This document shows, one piece after another, positions 1-8,402 of a stretch of DNA of 64,000 nt. Under the pieces are notes generated by a model. That model worked only from the letters and a program-made list of their open reading frames with translations, ran no database searches and was not told where the DNA came from. Location: assembly GCA_041649995.1 (NCBI GenBank), contig JBAZMA010000010.1, forward strand, positions 21,038-85,037. Direction: 5' to 3'. The stretch's first letter is position 1. Each line of letters opens with the position of its first letter. The position numbers and the translations under genes were made by a program. This stretch comes from JBAZMA01 sp041649995 (GTDB lineage Bacteria; Omnitrophota; Gorgyraeia; Velamenicoccales; Velamenicoccaceae).

Positions 1-520
1 ACATGGTTGTCTCAAAAACGTATTCGATGACCGGGGTCAGAAGCGGGTCATCGACCTGGGAAAACCCGATGGGCTTGACGATCTGGGAATGGACAAAAAC
101 CGGTATCCCCTGTTTTTCCGCGCGGGCGTAGAGCTCAAAATAAGACGCATCGTCCAGGAAAATTCCCTGATGACTGGTCGCCAGCGATAAGGCGCGAAAC
201 CCCAGCCCCTCCACCGCCCTCTGATATTCCTCAAGCATCAGCCGGCTGTCATCCACAGGCAGGACGGCCGCGCCGATAAACTTATCAGGATATTTTTTAA
301 GGATCGCGCCCACCCGCTCATTGTAGATCTCGGCGGCGCTTTTGAGGCTCCCCAGTCTCATGTGGGCGTCTGTCGTCGGATAACTCAAAACAGCCCGGTC
401 GACGCCGGCCTCCTCCATGGCGCGGATCTGGCTTTCGATATTCCCCCAGGCCTTGGAGAAAAAATGAGCGCAGTTTATGATCTCTTCGGGAAGCCAATGG
501 CTGTGAGCGTCGATAATCAT
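1..520 (-). CDS. Amidohydrolase (amidohydrolase-2 / ACMSD-like), 3' end cut by window edge
   Basis: The reading frame is open from an ATG at 518-520 to the window edge, so about 173 N-terminal residues are visible and the C-terminus is missing. It begins MIIDAHSHWLPEE, and the HxH of this first strand is the metal-binding signature of amidohydrolase-2 TIM barrels (ACMSD, dihydroxybenzoate decarboxylases). Further on, VFVHS matches the usual barrel strand. An upstream in-frame stop at 527-529 fixes the ATG, but no Shine-Dalgarno precedes it; instead the leader is a 9-bp tandem repeat. It is the last visible gene of the polyketide cluster, where a decarboxylase or hydrolase tailoring role is possible. 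That role is inferred from context only. Confidence 0.75.
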   Translation of the reverse strand, partial: MIIDAHSHWLPEEIINCAHFFSKAWGNIESQIRAMEEAGVDRAVLSYPTTDAHMRLGSLKSAAEIYNERVGAILKKYPDKFIGAAVLPVDDSRLMLEEYQRAVEGLGFRALSLATSHQGIFLDDASYFELYARAEKQGIPVFVHSQIVKPIGFSQVDDPLLTPVIEYVFETTM

Positions 521-521
521 A

Positions 522-611
522 TCAGTTCATTGAGTTTGTTGAGTTCATAGAGTACATAGAGTTTATTGAGTTTATTGAGTTCGTGGAGTTCATTGAGTTT
601 GTTGAGTTTTG
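522..611. repeat. 9-bp tandem repeat, about 10 units
   Basis: About ten imperfect copies of a nonamer (consensus TGAGTTTAT on the plus strand, variants TGAGTTCAT, AGAGTACAT, GGAGTTCAT) run without spacers from 522 to 611. The array lies between the stop of the CIA30-like gene and the start codon of the amidohydrolase, so it forms the leader of the latter. Confidence 0.85.
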
Positions 612-652
612 AGTCAAACACAACTCAAAAAACCCGTGACTCCAGGAACGCA

Positions 653-1279
653 TCAATTCAGCGGTTCCAGGGTTACGGCGTCAACATGAATAACGCCCTT
701 GGCCACGGCGATCGGTTCGAACTGAAAACTCATGACGGGAAAATCCAGGTTCCCGTTGACTTCGGCTGCTGCCGGCTGCCAGTCGCCCCTGGGCAAAAAC
801 TGGTCAAAGGGAGCGACAACCTGCTTCCAGCCTTTTGTATCATCCGTGATCATGGTGCGAAAGATCTCGCCGCCGGCATCCTTGATATCAAAGGCAATTC
901 TGGCGCCCGAGCCCTCCCCCAAAAGATAAACGCTGATGGCCCCATAACGGGACCAGTCGATGTCCTGCGGGGCTTTTGTCCACAGGGCCGCGCCTTTGAC
1001 ATCCAGCTGATACCCGCGCGCCACCCAGATGTATCCTCCGCCCACGGCATCGTAGTCGATCTTCAACGACTGCTCACCGCTTTTTTTGTTCTCCCGGTCG
1101 GCGCTCACGACCACGGACGAACCGTTGCCGCTTCCGGCGTCGATCGTCCCCTTGGGGTCGGAAATCACATCCCCTTCAAAATCATCGAGCAGGAATGCCT
1201 TGGGATTTTCCTGAGCGCTCGCCCAGGCCATACAAAGGAAAAAAAAGACCAACGACATCGCGTACGTTCTCTTCTTCAT
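653..1279 (-). CDS. Exported CIA30/CBM-like beta-sandwich protein
   Basis: This is a 208-residue protein with a clear signal peptide (MKKRTYAMSLVFFFLCMAWA, then a SAQ cleavage site). The start at 1279 is preferred over longer options because GGAGGAG lies just upstream. The mature part starts with LLDDFEGD and later has KQVVAPFDQF and HVDAVTLEPLN. That pattern is typical of the galactose-binding-like jelly roll shared by CIA30 (NDUFAF1) and CBM11-type carbohydrate-binding domains. No catalytic residues are apparent. It is probably a periplasmic or secreted binding protein; its place within a polyketide cluster is unexplained. Confidence 0.6.
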   Translation of the reverse strand: MKKRTYAMSLVFFFLCMAWASAQENPKAFLLDDFEGDVISDPKGTIDAGSGNGSSVVVSADRENKKSGEQSLKIDYDAVGGGYIWVARGYQLDVKGAALWTKAPQDIDWSRYGAISVYLLGEGSGARIAFDIKDAGGEIFRTMITDDTKGWKQVVAPFDQFLPRGDWQPAAAEVNGNLDFPVMSFQFEPIAVAKGVIHVDAVTLEPLN

Positions 1280-1330
1280 GACTCCTCCGGCACTCTCTGG
1301 GTGCGTTTCTCCCCGCGCCCCCTTTTCCAA

Positions 1331-2104
1331 CTACTTCGCAGGATGGTTTTGTTTTAACGGTATGATCGGTTTCGTCCAGGGCGTCTGCTGATTGATGACG
1401 GATATTTCCAAGGGACAGACGTTCGCCGGCACGGTCAGGGCGAATTTCACGGCGTTCTCGATCGCCTCGGTTGTCATCAGCCTCGAACGGTCTTCGGAAA
1501 CATCCTTAAGCTTGCCGGTAAGTTCCGTATCCGTGACTCCGGGCAAAAGAGACGTCACCTTGATCCCCAAATCCCGCATCTCCCAAAACAGCCCTTTGCC
1601 GAATTTCCTCAAGGCCCATTTCAGGGACGTGTAGACGATAAAATTTCTCGGAGGCGGATCAACCATGGTTGAACCTGAAACCATATTGATGACCGCTCCC
1701 CCCTTGTTCTGGACAAAATGATTGATGATCAGGCGCGTCAACATGACATAACCGAAAAAATTGGTATACATGAGTTTCTCGATGTCTTCCGGCGGCTGCT
1801 GGTGAAAAGGATGCTGGCTGGAAACGCCGGCATTGTTGATCAGCGCGTCGATCTTTTTATACTCCCCGATGGACAAATCCACGAGATTTTGCAGGTCCGC
1901 CTGCCGGCTGACATCGCAAACGACCGGCAAAACTTTAACGCCATAGGTCTTGGCGATTTCCTTGGCTGTCTGTTCCAGGACTTCCTTGCCGCGGGCCGCG
2001 ATCACCAGATTCATGCCCTCTTTGGCCAGGCTTTCGGCGATGGCGCGCCCTATCCCGCGGCTGGCGCCCGTGATAATAGCGGTTCTTCCTTTCAATTGTT
2101 CCAT
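1331..2104 (-). CDS. Short-chain dehydrogenase/reductase (probable polyketide ketoreductase)
   Basis: The 257-residue protein is a classical SDR. The NAD(P)-binding TGASRGIGR motif is at residues 13-21, NNAG occurs near residue 90, and the catalytic Ser (VSGS) and YTSLK (YxxxK) are present in order. The RGK after strand beta2 suggests NADP preference. GGAAGGGAG precedes the ATG. It lies downstream of the MFS exporter and the KS/CLF/ACP genes in the same orientation. A ketoreductase acting on the polyketide chain is the natural inference, but a tailoring alcohol dehydrogenase is equally possible. Confidence 0.85.
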   Translation of the reverse strand: MEQLKGRTAIITGASRGIGRAIAESLAKEGMNLVIAARGKEVLEQTAKEIAKTYGVKVLPVVCDVSRQADLQNLVDLSIGEYKKIDALINNAGVSSQHPFHQQPPEDIEKLMYTNFFGYVMLTRLIINHFVQNKGGAVINMVSGSTMVDPPPRNFIVYTSLKWALRKFGKGLFWEMRDLGIKVTSLLPGVTDTELTGKLKDVSEDRSRLMTTEAIENAVKFALTVPANVCPLEISVINQQTPWTKPIIPLKQNHPAK

Positions 2105-2132
2105 GAAATACTCCCTTCCTATGAATGGAGGG

Positions 2133-3368
2133 TCAGGGCGAGACGCGGCCCGGACCCTGGTTCGATATTGGCGCCGGCTTCAAAATCTTTTCCGTATAAA
2201 GGAACATCGCGAATAACGCGGCTCCGCAGATGATAAAACCCAGGGTAAAACTCCTCTGCATCAGCCATCCGCCCGCCATGACGCCCAGGCCGCCGGAAAA
2301 AAATCTCACCGAACTGTTCAGGCTTGAGATCTCTTTCATGTAACGCTTGTCTAAGTCCGTCAAAAACGTCGAAAGCCCCGCGTGATTCAAGGTCCATCCG
2401 AATCCCCAGACCAGAAGGACGACGAACAGCGCGGAGACGGCCTTGAAGAACAAGAGCATGGCCAGGGCCAGGACCATCAAAAACAGGCCCAGTTTCAAGG
2501 TCGGCAGACGGCCTTGTTTGTCCGAAAGGAAACCGCCGATCGCCTCCCCGAAAATCCCGGCCAGGCCGGCCATGACCAGGATCATGGAAACAAAAAACTG
2601 CTTCAGGCCCAGCTCCTGGGCGAAATAAACTCCCAGCCATTGCCTCACGCCGTGGTAAAACAGGCTGACCAGAAAAATGAACGCGAAGGCCCGGAAAATC
2701 GCCGGTTCCCGGAGCGCCCCGAAATAACGGCTGGCTGTCTGGGCGCGATCATCCGTCAGGGTCGCGGGAAAATGCTTCGAAGTAAAATAGGCGGCGGCGA
2801 CCCCAAGCGCCGCGGGAATAAAGAACATGACCCGCCATGGCACAATGCCGCTCAAAAACAAACCGCTTAAATCCGCCACGAATGTCGCGCTGAAAAAGAA
2901 ACCCACGGCCTTGCCGCGTCCAAGCGCCGGCGCGTGGTCGGCGATATAGATCAAAGACAAAGGCGTGATGGCGGAGGCGAAAAAACCGACCAGAAATCTG
3001 TAGAGAAAGAGCTGCTGAAAATTGCCGGCTGCGCCGGAAAGAAGGCTGAAAACGGAAAAACCGGCCAGACTGACCACGGCGATCAAACGATTCTCGAACC
3101 TTCGCGTCAGCGGCCCGTAGATCAGCGCCATCAGGCCATAGGGCAGCATATAGGCCCAGTTGACGCGGCCGGCCACAAAATCTGAAACGTGAAGATCAGA
3201 GGCGATTGCCGGAATAATGGCCGACACCGAAGCCACATTGAAGGCGATAGTAAACCCCTGCAGACACAAAAGCAAAAAGTCATTTCGCTTGATATCACAC
3301 CCCGTTTCCCCCGTCAATGCGGGAGGAGGCTTTCTTTTCCAAAAATCAAAGAGCGGATTCCGCTTCAA
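2133..3368 (-). CDS. MFS transporter (probable product exporter)
   Basis: A 411-residue polytopic protein with about 12 hydrophobic segments and the MFS loop 2-3 signature (YGPLTRRFENR, residues about 84-94). It probably exports the product of the surrounding cluster through the inner membrane. The frame opens with a TTG start overlapping the 3' end of the SRPBCC gene by 23 nt, with AAAAAGGTGA just before it. No ATG is available near the N-terminus before the first helix, so a non-ATG, translationally coupled start is likely. Substrate cannot be deduced from sequence. Confidence 0.85.
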   Translation of the reverse strand: MKRNPLFDFWKRKPPPALTGETGCDIKRNDFLLLCLQGFTIAFNVASVSAIIPAIASDLHVSDFVAGRVNWAYMLPYGLMALIYGPLTRRFENRLIAVVSLAGFSVFSLLSGAAGNFQQLFLYRFLVGFFASAITPLSLIYIADHAPALGRGKAVGFFFSATFVADLSGLFLSGIVPWRVMFFIPAALGVAAAYFTSKHFPATLTDDRAQTASRYFGALREPAIFRAFAFIFLVSLFYHGVRQWLGVYFAQELGLKQFFVSMILVMAGLAGIFGEAIGGFLSDKQGRLPTLKLGLFLMVLALAMLLFFKAVSALFVVLLVWGFGWTLNHAGLSTFLTDLDKRYMKEISSLNSSVRFFSGGLGVMAGGWLMQRSFTLGFIICGAALFAMFLYTEKILKPAPISNQGPGRVSP

Positions 3369-3786
3369 TCACCTTTTTGAATATCTCCAGATTCTCTTTG
3401 GAATGCTTGTTGATGAACCCCTCGACCTGCTCATCATTAAATTTGGCCTTGGCGTCCATTTTGAAATGCTGGATCCAGGTCAAAAGCACGCCTTCCGGGC
3501 TCACGGTGTAAAGCCAGACGATCTTCATGTATTCAAAGGGGAATTTCGGATCCAGGCGCTCGGCGTAGGCAAAGTGATTCTCCTTGAACAAAAGGCGGAA
3601 AGACTTCCACGACCGGCCCTCGTCGTCCGTCAGCTGGAAAACGATCCTGTTGCCCGCTTTTTCAACGACCCTGGCTTCTTTATACTCTCCGCCGAAAAGC
3701 TCCGTCCACCGGGGAATATCATTGGAAATATCGAAAATCTTTTCATAAGGCGCCTGGATAAGAATCTGGTTGCACGTATGTCCCAT
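3346..3786 (-). CDS. SRPBCC aromatase/cyclase-like protein (polyketide_cyc family)
   Basis: A 146-residue single START-like domain. It begins with QILIQAPYEKIFDISND, the first strand and helix typical of polyketide aromatases/cyclases (TcmN/WhiE ORF VI type). It has the conserved W-x-E-L following 'IPRW', a central KSFRLLF strand, and a long amphipathic C-terminal helix. Such proteins bind poly-beta-keto chains and direct aldol cyclisation or aromatisation. Its position directly beside the ACP, KS and CLF genes supports that role here. A second, more divergent SRPBCC protein lies at 9407-9847. Confidence 0.75.
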   Translation of the reverse strand: MGHTCNQILIQAPYEKIFDISNDIPRWTELFGGEYKEARVVEKAGNRIVFQLTDDEGRSWKSFRLLFKENHFAYAERLDPKFPFEYMKIVWLYTVSPEGVLLTWIQHFKMDAKAKFNDEQVEGFINKHSKENLEIFKKVIEAESAL

Positions 3787-3866
3787 ATCTAACCTCCGTT
3801 TAGAAATCCCCGTTTTCCAATCACAAAATCCGAAAAGTAATAACCGAAAAAACGCCGGGTGTGGGC

Positions 3867-4673
3867 CTAATCTTCGACGATGGCCACGGCCCTTGTCCAG
3901 CCCGCGCCGGCATCCTTGACCTTAACGGGAAAACAGGCCACCAAAAAACCGTGAGGCCTGGGGATAGACCCCAGGTTGCCCATGCGCTCCATGTGGACGT
4001 ATTCGCGGCGCCGCCCCAGAAAATGGCACGGCCAAATCTTTTCCTTATCTTTTGTATCCAGAAATTCTTTGAACATCTCAAAACAGGGCCTGTCGAGGCC
4101 GATGGTATCAATGCCCAGCATCCTGACGCCCTGGTCCAGGATGTATTCCAGGGCGTCCGGCATCATGCCGACATATTTATGGACGTAATCCTGGGTACCC
4201 AGAAGCCTGTCCCCGCCGGTATAAATCAGGACAATGTCGTTTTTTTTCAGGCGGTAGGATATGCGGCCAAGGGCCCCTTCAACCTCCTGCCTTGTGATAT
4301 TCTTGGGATATTTCAGATGCGTGAAATCCAGCCTCACCCCCGGCCCATAGCACCAGTCCAGAGGGATATCCTCGATCTTTTTGGCCGGCTTTCCCTGACA
4401 GCGGCTTCCGTAGTGAAAGGGGGCGTCCACATGCGTGCCCATATGAACAGAGGCGTGGACGATTTCCAGAGACAGCATTTCCTGATCGGGGATCTCCTGC
4501 GGCTTCGCCGCCCTCTCTCCTTTTTCAAAACGCTCTTTTCCTCCCGGCTGCCTGGTCATGACGATCTCATTGAAATGTTCGACCCCGGCGGCGTGACTGA
4601 TGCGGTCGATGGAGGCCGCGTGCGTCTCCTTCAGGGTATCGTCAACGGAAAGGCTCAGATCGATCAAACGCAT
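3867..4673 (-). CDS. Cyclase-family metal-dependent hydrolase (kynurenine formamidase-like)
   Basis: The 268-residue protein begins with RLIDLSLSVDD and contains the metal-binding signature HMGTHVDAPFHYG (HxGTHxDxPxH) of the PF04199 family, which includes kynurenine formamidase, isatin hydrolase and proteins annotated as cyclases in polyketide clusters. The start codon lies 2 nt after the ACP stop, so the two are co-translated. In this setting it may catalyse lactonisation, ring opening or deformylation. It has no tryptophan-degradation neighbours, so a kynurenine role is unlikely. Confidence 0.75.
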   Translation of the reverse strand: MRLIDLSLSVDDTLKETHAASIDRISHAAGVEHFNEIVMTRQPGGKERFEKGERAAKPQEIPDQEMLSLEIVHASVHMGTHVDAPFHYGSRCQGKPAKKIEDIPLDWCYGPGVRLDFTHLKYPKNITRQEVEGALGRISYRLKKNDIVLIYTGGDRLLGTQDYVHKYVGMMPDALEYILDQGVRMLGIDTIGLDRPCFEMFKEFLDTKDKEKIWPCHFLGRRREYVHMERMGNLGSIPRPHGFLVACFPVKVKDAGAGWTRAVAIVED

Positions 4674-4675
4674 GT

Positions 4676-4909
4676 TTATTTTTTCCTCAGGTCGATGACG
4701 CCGGCAATCTCATCCAGCGTCTGATACTTCGTGACTTCTTTTTCCCCCAGATGGACTCCGAATTCCTTTTCGAGAGCGATGCAAACCTCGACCATTTCCG
4801 TCGAATCCACACCCAGGCTCTGTTCCAGGGACTGGCCGTCCTTGAGCTCCTCCAGCCTGACCTTCAGGAGCTTGACAATAACATCTTTGATCTTGCTCTT
4901 TGTGTCCAT
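4676..4909 (-). CDS. Acyl carrier protein of the type II polyketide synthase
   Basis: The 77-residue acidic protein has the ACP fold signature. The phosphopantetheine Ser36 lies in LGVDSTEMVEV, and helix III follows with LEKEFGV. AGGAGGT precedes the ATG at a good distance. It is separated from the housekeeping fatty-acid genes (absent from this window) and lies between the CLF and the cyclase. It should therefore carry the polyketide chain. No phosphopantetheinyl transferase is visible in the window, so activation must come from elsewhere. Confidence 0.9.
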   Translation of the reverse strand: MDTKSKIKDVIVKLLKVRLEELKDGQSLEQSLGVDSTEMVEVCIALEKEFGVHLGEKEVTKYQTLDEIAGVIDLRKK

Positions 4910-4954
4910 TAACCTGACCTCCTTTTTTAAAAAATGGAAAACTCCTAAAACTTC

Positions 4955-5175
4955 AGCTTTTACTATAAGCTATATGCCATACGCCCCGAGCCCATACTTC
5001 ATTCCGTTTTCTGCTTCAACTTCTATTTGTTTTGATTGGGATTTGTTTTATTTTTTGGATTTCAATTCTTCATTCTTAATTCTTCATTTTTAATTGTTTT
5101 TACGTCCTACGTCCGAGCATCCGAAGGATGCGAACGTCCTCACGGTCATCGTCCTTCGTGCTTTCGTCCTTCGGT
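4955..5175. repeat. Non-coding spacer with dispersed degenerate repeats
   Basis: The 311-nt gap between CLF and ACP has no plausible gene. It holds a segment (about 4957-4990) with CTATAAGCTATATGCCATACG-like words. A second segment (about 5071-5160) reads CATTCTTAATT...TTTAATTGTT...ACGTCC followed by CGTCCTCACGGTCATCGTCC. Both recur at 28600-28830, and the first also recurs, inverted, at about 61394-61470. A small palindrome GCATCCGAAGGATGC occurs near 5117-5131 and is absent from the other copy. Confidence 0.7.
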
Positions 5176-5220
5176 CTATGGACCATGGCCTGTGGATTAT
5201 GGACGGCTTTACGCTGCAAA

Positions 5221-6456
5221 CTATGCCTTCTCCAGGGCCAATACCGCGTTAATGCCGGCGCGGCCGCGCGAGATCACCAGGGCCTTTTTGATCGCCGAAA
5301 CCCTGGCCTTGTCGCGGACAAAATCCAGACCATCGCATCGCGGATCCACATCTTTCAAATTCAAGGTCGGCGGGATCAGGCCGTTCTCCATGCCAAGAAC
5401 GGTAATGATCACATCGACCGCCCCGGAGGCCCCCAAAAGATTTCCGAACATCGTCTTCGGCGCGCTGACCGGAATCTTGCCGGCATACGCCCCGAAAACC
5501 TCCTTGATCGCGCGCACCTCGCTGACGTCGCCCTCTTCGGTCGCGGCGGCGTCTAAAGAAATATAATCGATATCCTCAGGCTTATAGCCGGCTGAATCCA
5601 GGGCCATGCGCAAAGCCCTTGCCAGCTCTTTTCCGTCCGGATTGGCCTTGATCCTGTCCACGCCGTCACAGGTCGTGCCGTAGCCTGTGATATAAGCGTA
5701 GGGCTTGCGGCCCCTGGCCCCGGCGCGATCCGAGCCTTCCAGGATCATGATTCCGGCGCCTTCCCCAACAACAAATCCGTCCCGATTCTTGTCAAACGGC
5801 TTATAGGCCTCTTCCGGCCGCTCGTTATTTTTGGAAAGATCGCCGTTGGTATTGCAGCAAAGCAAACCGTAAGGAGACAAAGGAGCCTCCATGCCTCCGG
5901 CAAGGATGAAATCCAGTTTGTCCTTGGCCAGGACCTTCACGCCGTGGCCGATGGCCATCAACGAACTCGCCCTGTCTGAAACAACGGTCTTGGAATATCC
6001 CTTGATCCCGTAATAAATGGAGACCTGCCCCTGGGGCGCCGCCGGAAACCAGGCGGAGGCCATGTAGGGGCTGACGCCCTGCCGGCCCTCGATATAAAGG
6101 TCGCGCAATTCCGTTTCGCCGTAGAGCCAACCGCCCAGGGCATTGCCCATGAAGATTCCGATGTTGTTCAGGTTCTCTTTTTCCATTTGGATCCCGGCAT
6201 CCTTGAGCGCAAGCTCCGAGGCGATGAGCGCCATATGGGAAAACGGGTCGATCTTCTGCAGAAGGCGCGAAGACACGTGCGAATAGGCGTCCAGCTGATG
6301 GATCTGCCCGCCGATCCTGGAAGGATAAAGGCTGGAATCATAGCGGTCGATAATCTTGATCTCGGAGCGGCCGGCCTTGACGTTCACCCAGAAAACTTTC
6401 TTGTCTATTCCCGAGGGAGCAACGATGCCGATCCCTGTGATGGCTATCTTCTTCAT
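5221..6456 (-). CDS. Catalytically degenerate ketosynthase, chain-length-factor-like (KS-beta)
   Basis: The 411-residue thiolase-fold protein is clearly homologous to the adjacent ketosynthase, but all three catalytic residues are replaced. Arg162 (VSDRASS) stands where the nucleophilic Cys should be, Asp302 replaces the first His, and Asn339 (MFGNLLG) the second. Actinobacterial chain length factors usually have Gln at the Cys position, so Arg is unusual. The glycine-rich GEGAG and the C-terminal core are intact, so folding as a heterodimer partner is expected. Its ATG overlaps the KS-alpha stop (TAATG), which implies stoichiometric coupled translation. It probably controls chain length. Confidence 0.85.
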   Translation of the reverse strand: MKKIAITGIGIVAPSGIDKKVFWVNVKAGRSEIKIIDRYDSSLYPSRIGGQIHQLDAYSHVSSRLLQKIDPFSHMALIASELALKDAGIQMEKENLNNIGIFMGNALGGWLYGETELRDLYIEGRQGVSPYMASAWFPAAPQGQVSIYYGIKGYSKTVVSDRASSLMAIGHGVKVLAKDKLDFILAGGMEAPLSPYGLLCCNTNGDLSKNNERPEEAYKPFDKNRDGFVVGEGAGIMILEGSDRAGARGRKPYAYITGYGTTCDGVDRIKANPDGKELARALRMALDSAGYKPEDIDYISLDAAATEEGDVSEVRAIKEVFGAYAGKIPVSAPKTMFGNLLGASGAVDVIITVLGMENGLIPPTLNLKDVDPRCDGLDFVRDKARVSAIKKALVISRGRAGINAVLALEKA

Positions 6457-7721
6457 TATTTGCCCTCCTGATATCGCTTCATGACCAGAGAGGAATGGAT
6501 CCCTGAAAAACCGCTGCTGGTCTTTAGGATCAAATCCACCTTTTTCTGGATGGCCGTGTTGGGAATATAATTCAGGTCGCACTGCGGGTCACGGATCTCC
6601 TGATTAATGGTGGGAGGAATGAGGTCCCTTTCAAACATCACCGACGCCATGACCATTTCGATCGCGTTGGCCGCCGCCAGGGGGTGGCCGATCATGGATT
6701 TGAGCGAACTGATCGGAATTTTGTACGCCTCGTCCCCCAGGGCGATCTTATAGGCGTTGGTTTCGAAAACGTCGTTCATGCGCGTCGAGGAGCCGTGCGC
6801 GTTGATGTAATGGATGTCCGTGGGCGCGATCTCGGCGTCTTTCATGGCGAGCTTGATGCAATTGGCCATGGCCAGCCCGTCGGAAGGCAGGTCCGTCATA
6901 TGGAAAGCGTTGTTGCAGGTCCCGTATCCGATGATTTCGCAGTAAATGTGCGCGCCCCGTTTTTTGGCGTGTTCCAGTTCCTCCAAGATCAGGATGCCGC
7001 AGCCTTCGGAAAGCACGAAACCATCGCGTTTATTGTCAAAGGGCCTGGAGGCTTTTTCCGGTTCATCATTACGGGCCGACAAAACGCTGACCACGTCAAA
7101 CGCGCCGAAGGTGATCGGCGTCAAGGGGGCCTCCGCGGCTCCGGCGATCATGATGTCCATATCCCCGTCCTGGATGGTCTCGTAGCAGAATCCCATGGAA
7201 TCCGTCCCGGCCGTGCAGCCCGTTGAGATCGTGTTGCAAATGCCGTTGAGATGATACTTGGCCGAGATCTCTGCGGAAGGCGTATTGAACATGGAGGCGT
7301 CATAAAGGTAGGGCCTCACAAGCCTGGGATCGATCGGATTGCGGCCATTGTCGGTGACCAGCGCGAATTCCTCTTCCATGTATTTCGTCCCGCAAATGGC
7401 GTTGGCCAGGCTCACGCCGGACCGGCGCCTGTCGAGCTTTGAAAAATCGATTTTGGCGTCTTTGACCGCCATGGCCGTCGCCACAACCGCGAACTGCACA
7501 TACCGGTCCATGCGCTCGGCCTCTTTTTCATCCAATCCCAGATCAAAAGGATTGAATTCCGTGGAAAAGGCGGCGATCCGCGTGCGAAACATGGACACGT
7601 CGAACATGTCGACCTTACGCACGCCGGAAACCCCGTTGATCATCGCTTTCCAGCAATTCTCCTTGCCGATCCCGTTCGGGGAGATCACTCCCAAACCCGT
7701 TACAACGACTCGTTTTTTCAT
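6456..7721 (-). CDS. Type II polyketide ketosynthase (KS-alpha)
   Basis: A 421-residue beta-ketoacyl-ACP synthase. Cys169 lies in STGCTAGTDSMG, which resembles the TGCTSG of aromatic type II polyketide ketosynthases more than the TACATS-type motif of FabF. His309 (NAHGSS) and His346 (IGHPLA) complete the triad. The start at 7721 (MKKRVVVTGLG) is chosen because AAGGAA lies just upstream and the N-terminus matches the family. It should perform decarboxylative Claisen condensation of malonyl-ACP units together with the KS-beta encoded next. A role in fatty acid synthesis is unlikely given the dead partner and the cyclases. Confidence 0.9.
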   Translation of the reverse strand: MKKRVVVTGLGVISPNGIGKENCWKAMINGVSGVRKVDMFDVSMFRTRIAAFSTEFNPFDLGLDEKEAERMDRYVQFAVVATAMAVKDAKIDFSKLDRRRSGVSLANAICGTKYMEEEFALVTDNGRNPIDPRLVRPYLYDASMFNTPSAEISAKYHLNGICNTISTGCTAGTDSMGFCYETIQDGDMDIMIAGAAEAPLTPITFGAFDVVSVLSARNDEPEKASRPFDNKRDGFVLSEGCGILILEELEHAKKRGAHIYCEIIGYGTCNNAFHMTDLPSDGLAMANCIKLAMKDAEIAPTDIHYINAHGSSTRMNDVFETNAYKIALGDEAYKIPISSLKSMIGHPLAAANAIEMVMASVMFERDLIPPTINQEIRDPQCDLNYIPNTAIQKKVDLILKTSSGFSGIHSSLVMKRYQEGK

Positions 7722-7750
7722 AGGTTCCTTTTTGAAGTCCTTCGCGGTGT

Positions 7751-8371
7751 TTAGTCTTTTTTCTCTTCCAATCTCGTGACTTTGAATACGATATGCCCCC
7801 CATCCGGACACGTGGGAGTATCCAGGGAGTTGGGATTTTCCATGAAAGGATAGGTCGCTCCGAAATTCAGGGCGAACAGGGTCGGAAACATCATGTGGTA
7901 GGCCGCCCCGCAGAAGCCTTCCGGGGTTTTCAGGCCCTTGACGGTGATCTTATCCCCGGTCTTATACTGATAGAAACACTTGCCCGTGCATTCCTTGACT
8001 TCGATTTCCATGGTCTTCGGGTTGGGCCCGGGAAGATTTTCGGGCCGAGCCTTTGCGATGACATTGCCGTTCTCATCGACCATCTCGATCAGGAATTCGA
8101 CTTTCTTTCCGTCCGGGCAGGTCGTGCGCAGGGATTTGGTGTTTTCCATAAAAGGGAATTCCGCGCCAAAGGTCAGCGCGTACATGGCCGGAAACATCGA
8201 ATGCACGGCCCCAAGGCAAAAATCCTCCGGCGGATGCGTGAAATCCTTGAAGAAAAACTGCTGGCCGACTTTGTAAAAATGATAGCAGAAACCGTCTTTT
8301 TTTGTGACTGTGGCGCGCAGGCGGCTGAAGGGAATGCGGGATTTTTTTCGTTGCGTCTTTGGATTTTCCAT
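7751..8371 (-). CDS. Tandem TIGR04076-like domain protein
   Basis: The 206-residue protein consists of two similar halves (about 18-108 and 112-200). Each carries an FC..A.H.MFP..(Y/F)AL.FGA..PFMEN..SL...CPDG block and ends in a V/IEF- or VFKV-type strand. This pattern resembles the short, uncharacterised TIGR04076 family, normally one domain of about 90 residues. GGAGAA precedes the ATG at 8371. It lies between the KS-alpha and ketopantoate-reductase-like genes. The conserved cysteines and histidines could bind metal, but function is unknown. Confidence 0.6.
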   Translation of the reverse strand: MENPKTQRKKSRIPFSRLRATVTKKDGFCYHFYKVGQQFFFKDFTHPPEDFCLGAVHSMFPAMYALTFGAEFPFMENTKSLRTTCPDGKKVEFLIEMVDENGNVIAKARPENLPGPNPKTMEIEVKECTGKCFYQYKTGDKITVKGLKTPEGFCGAAYHMMFPTLFALNFGATYPFMENPNSLDTPTCPDGGHIVFKVTRLEEKKD

Positions 8372-8402
8372 GGACAGGTTCTCCTTCAATAATGAGCGCT
8401 GT

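Noticed and set aside
566..1357. 263-residue plus-strand frame
   Set aside because: It is antisense to the CIA30-like gene, which has a signal peptide and ribosome site, and it starts inside the 9-bp tandem repeat.
3867..4673. Kynurenine formamidase in tryptophan degradation
   Set aside because: The family signature fits, but no kynureninase or tryptophan dioxygenase is nearby and the gene is coupled to the ACP.
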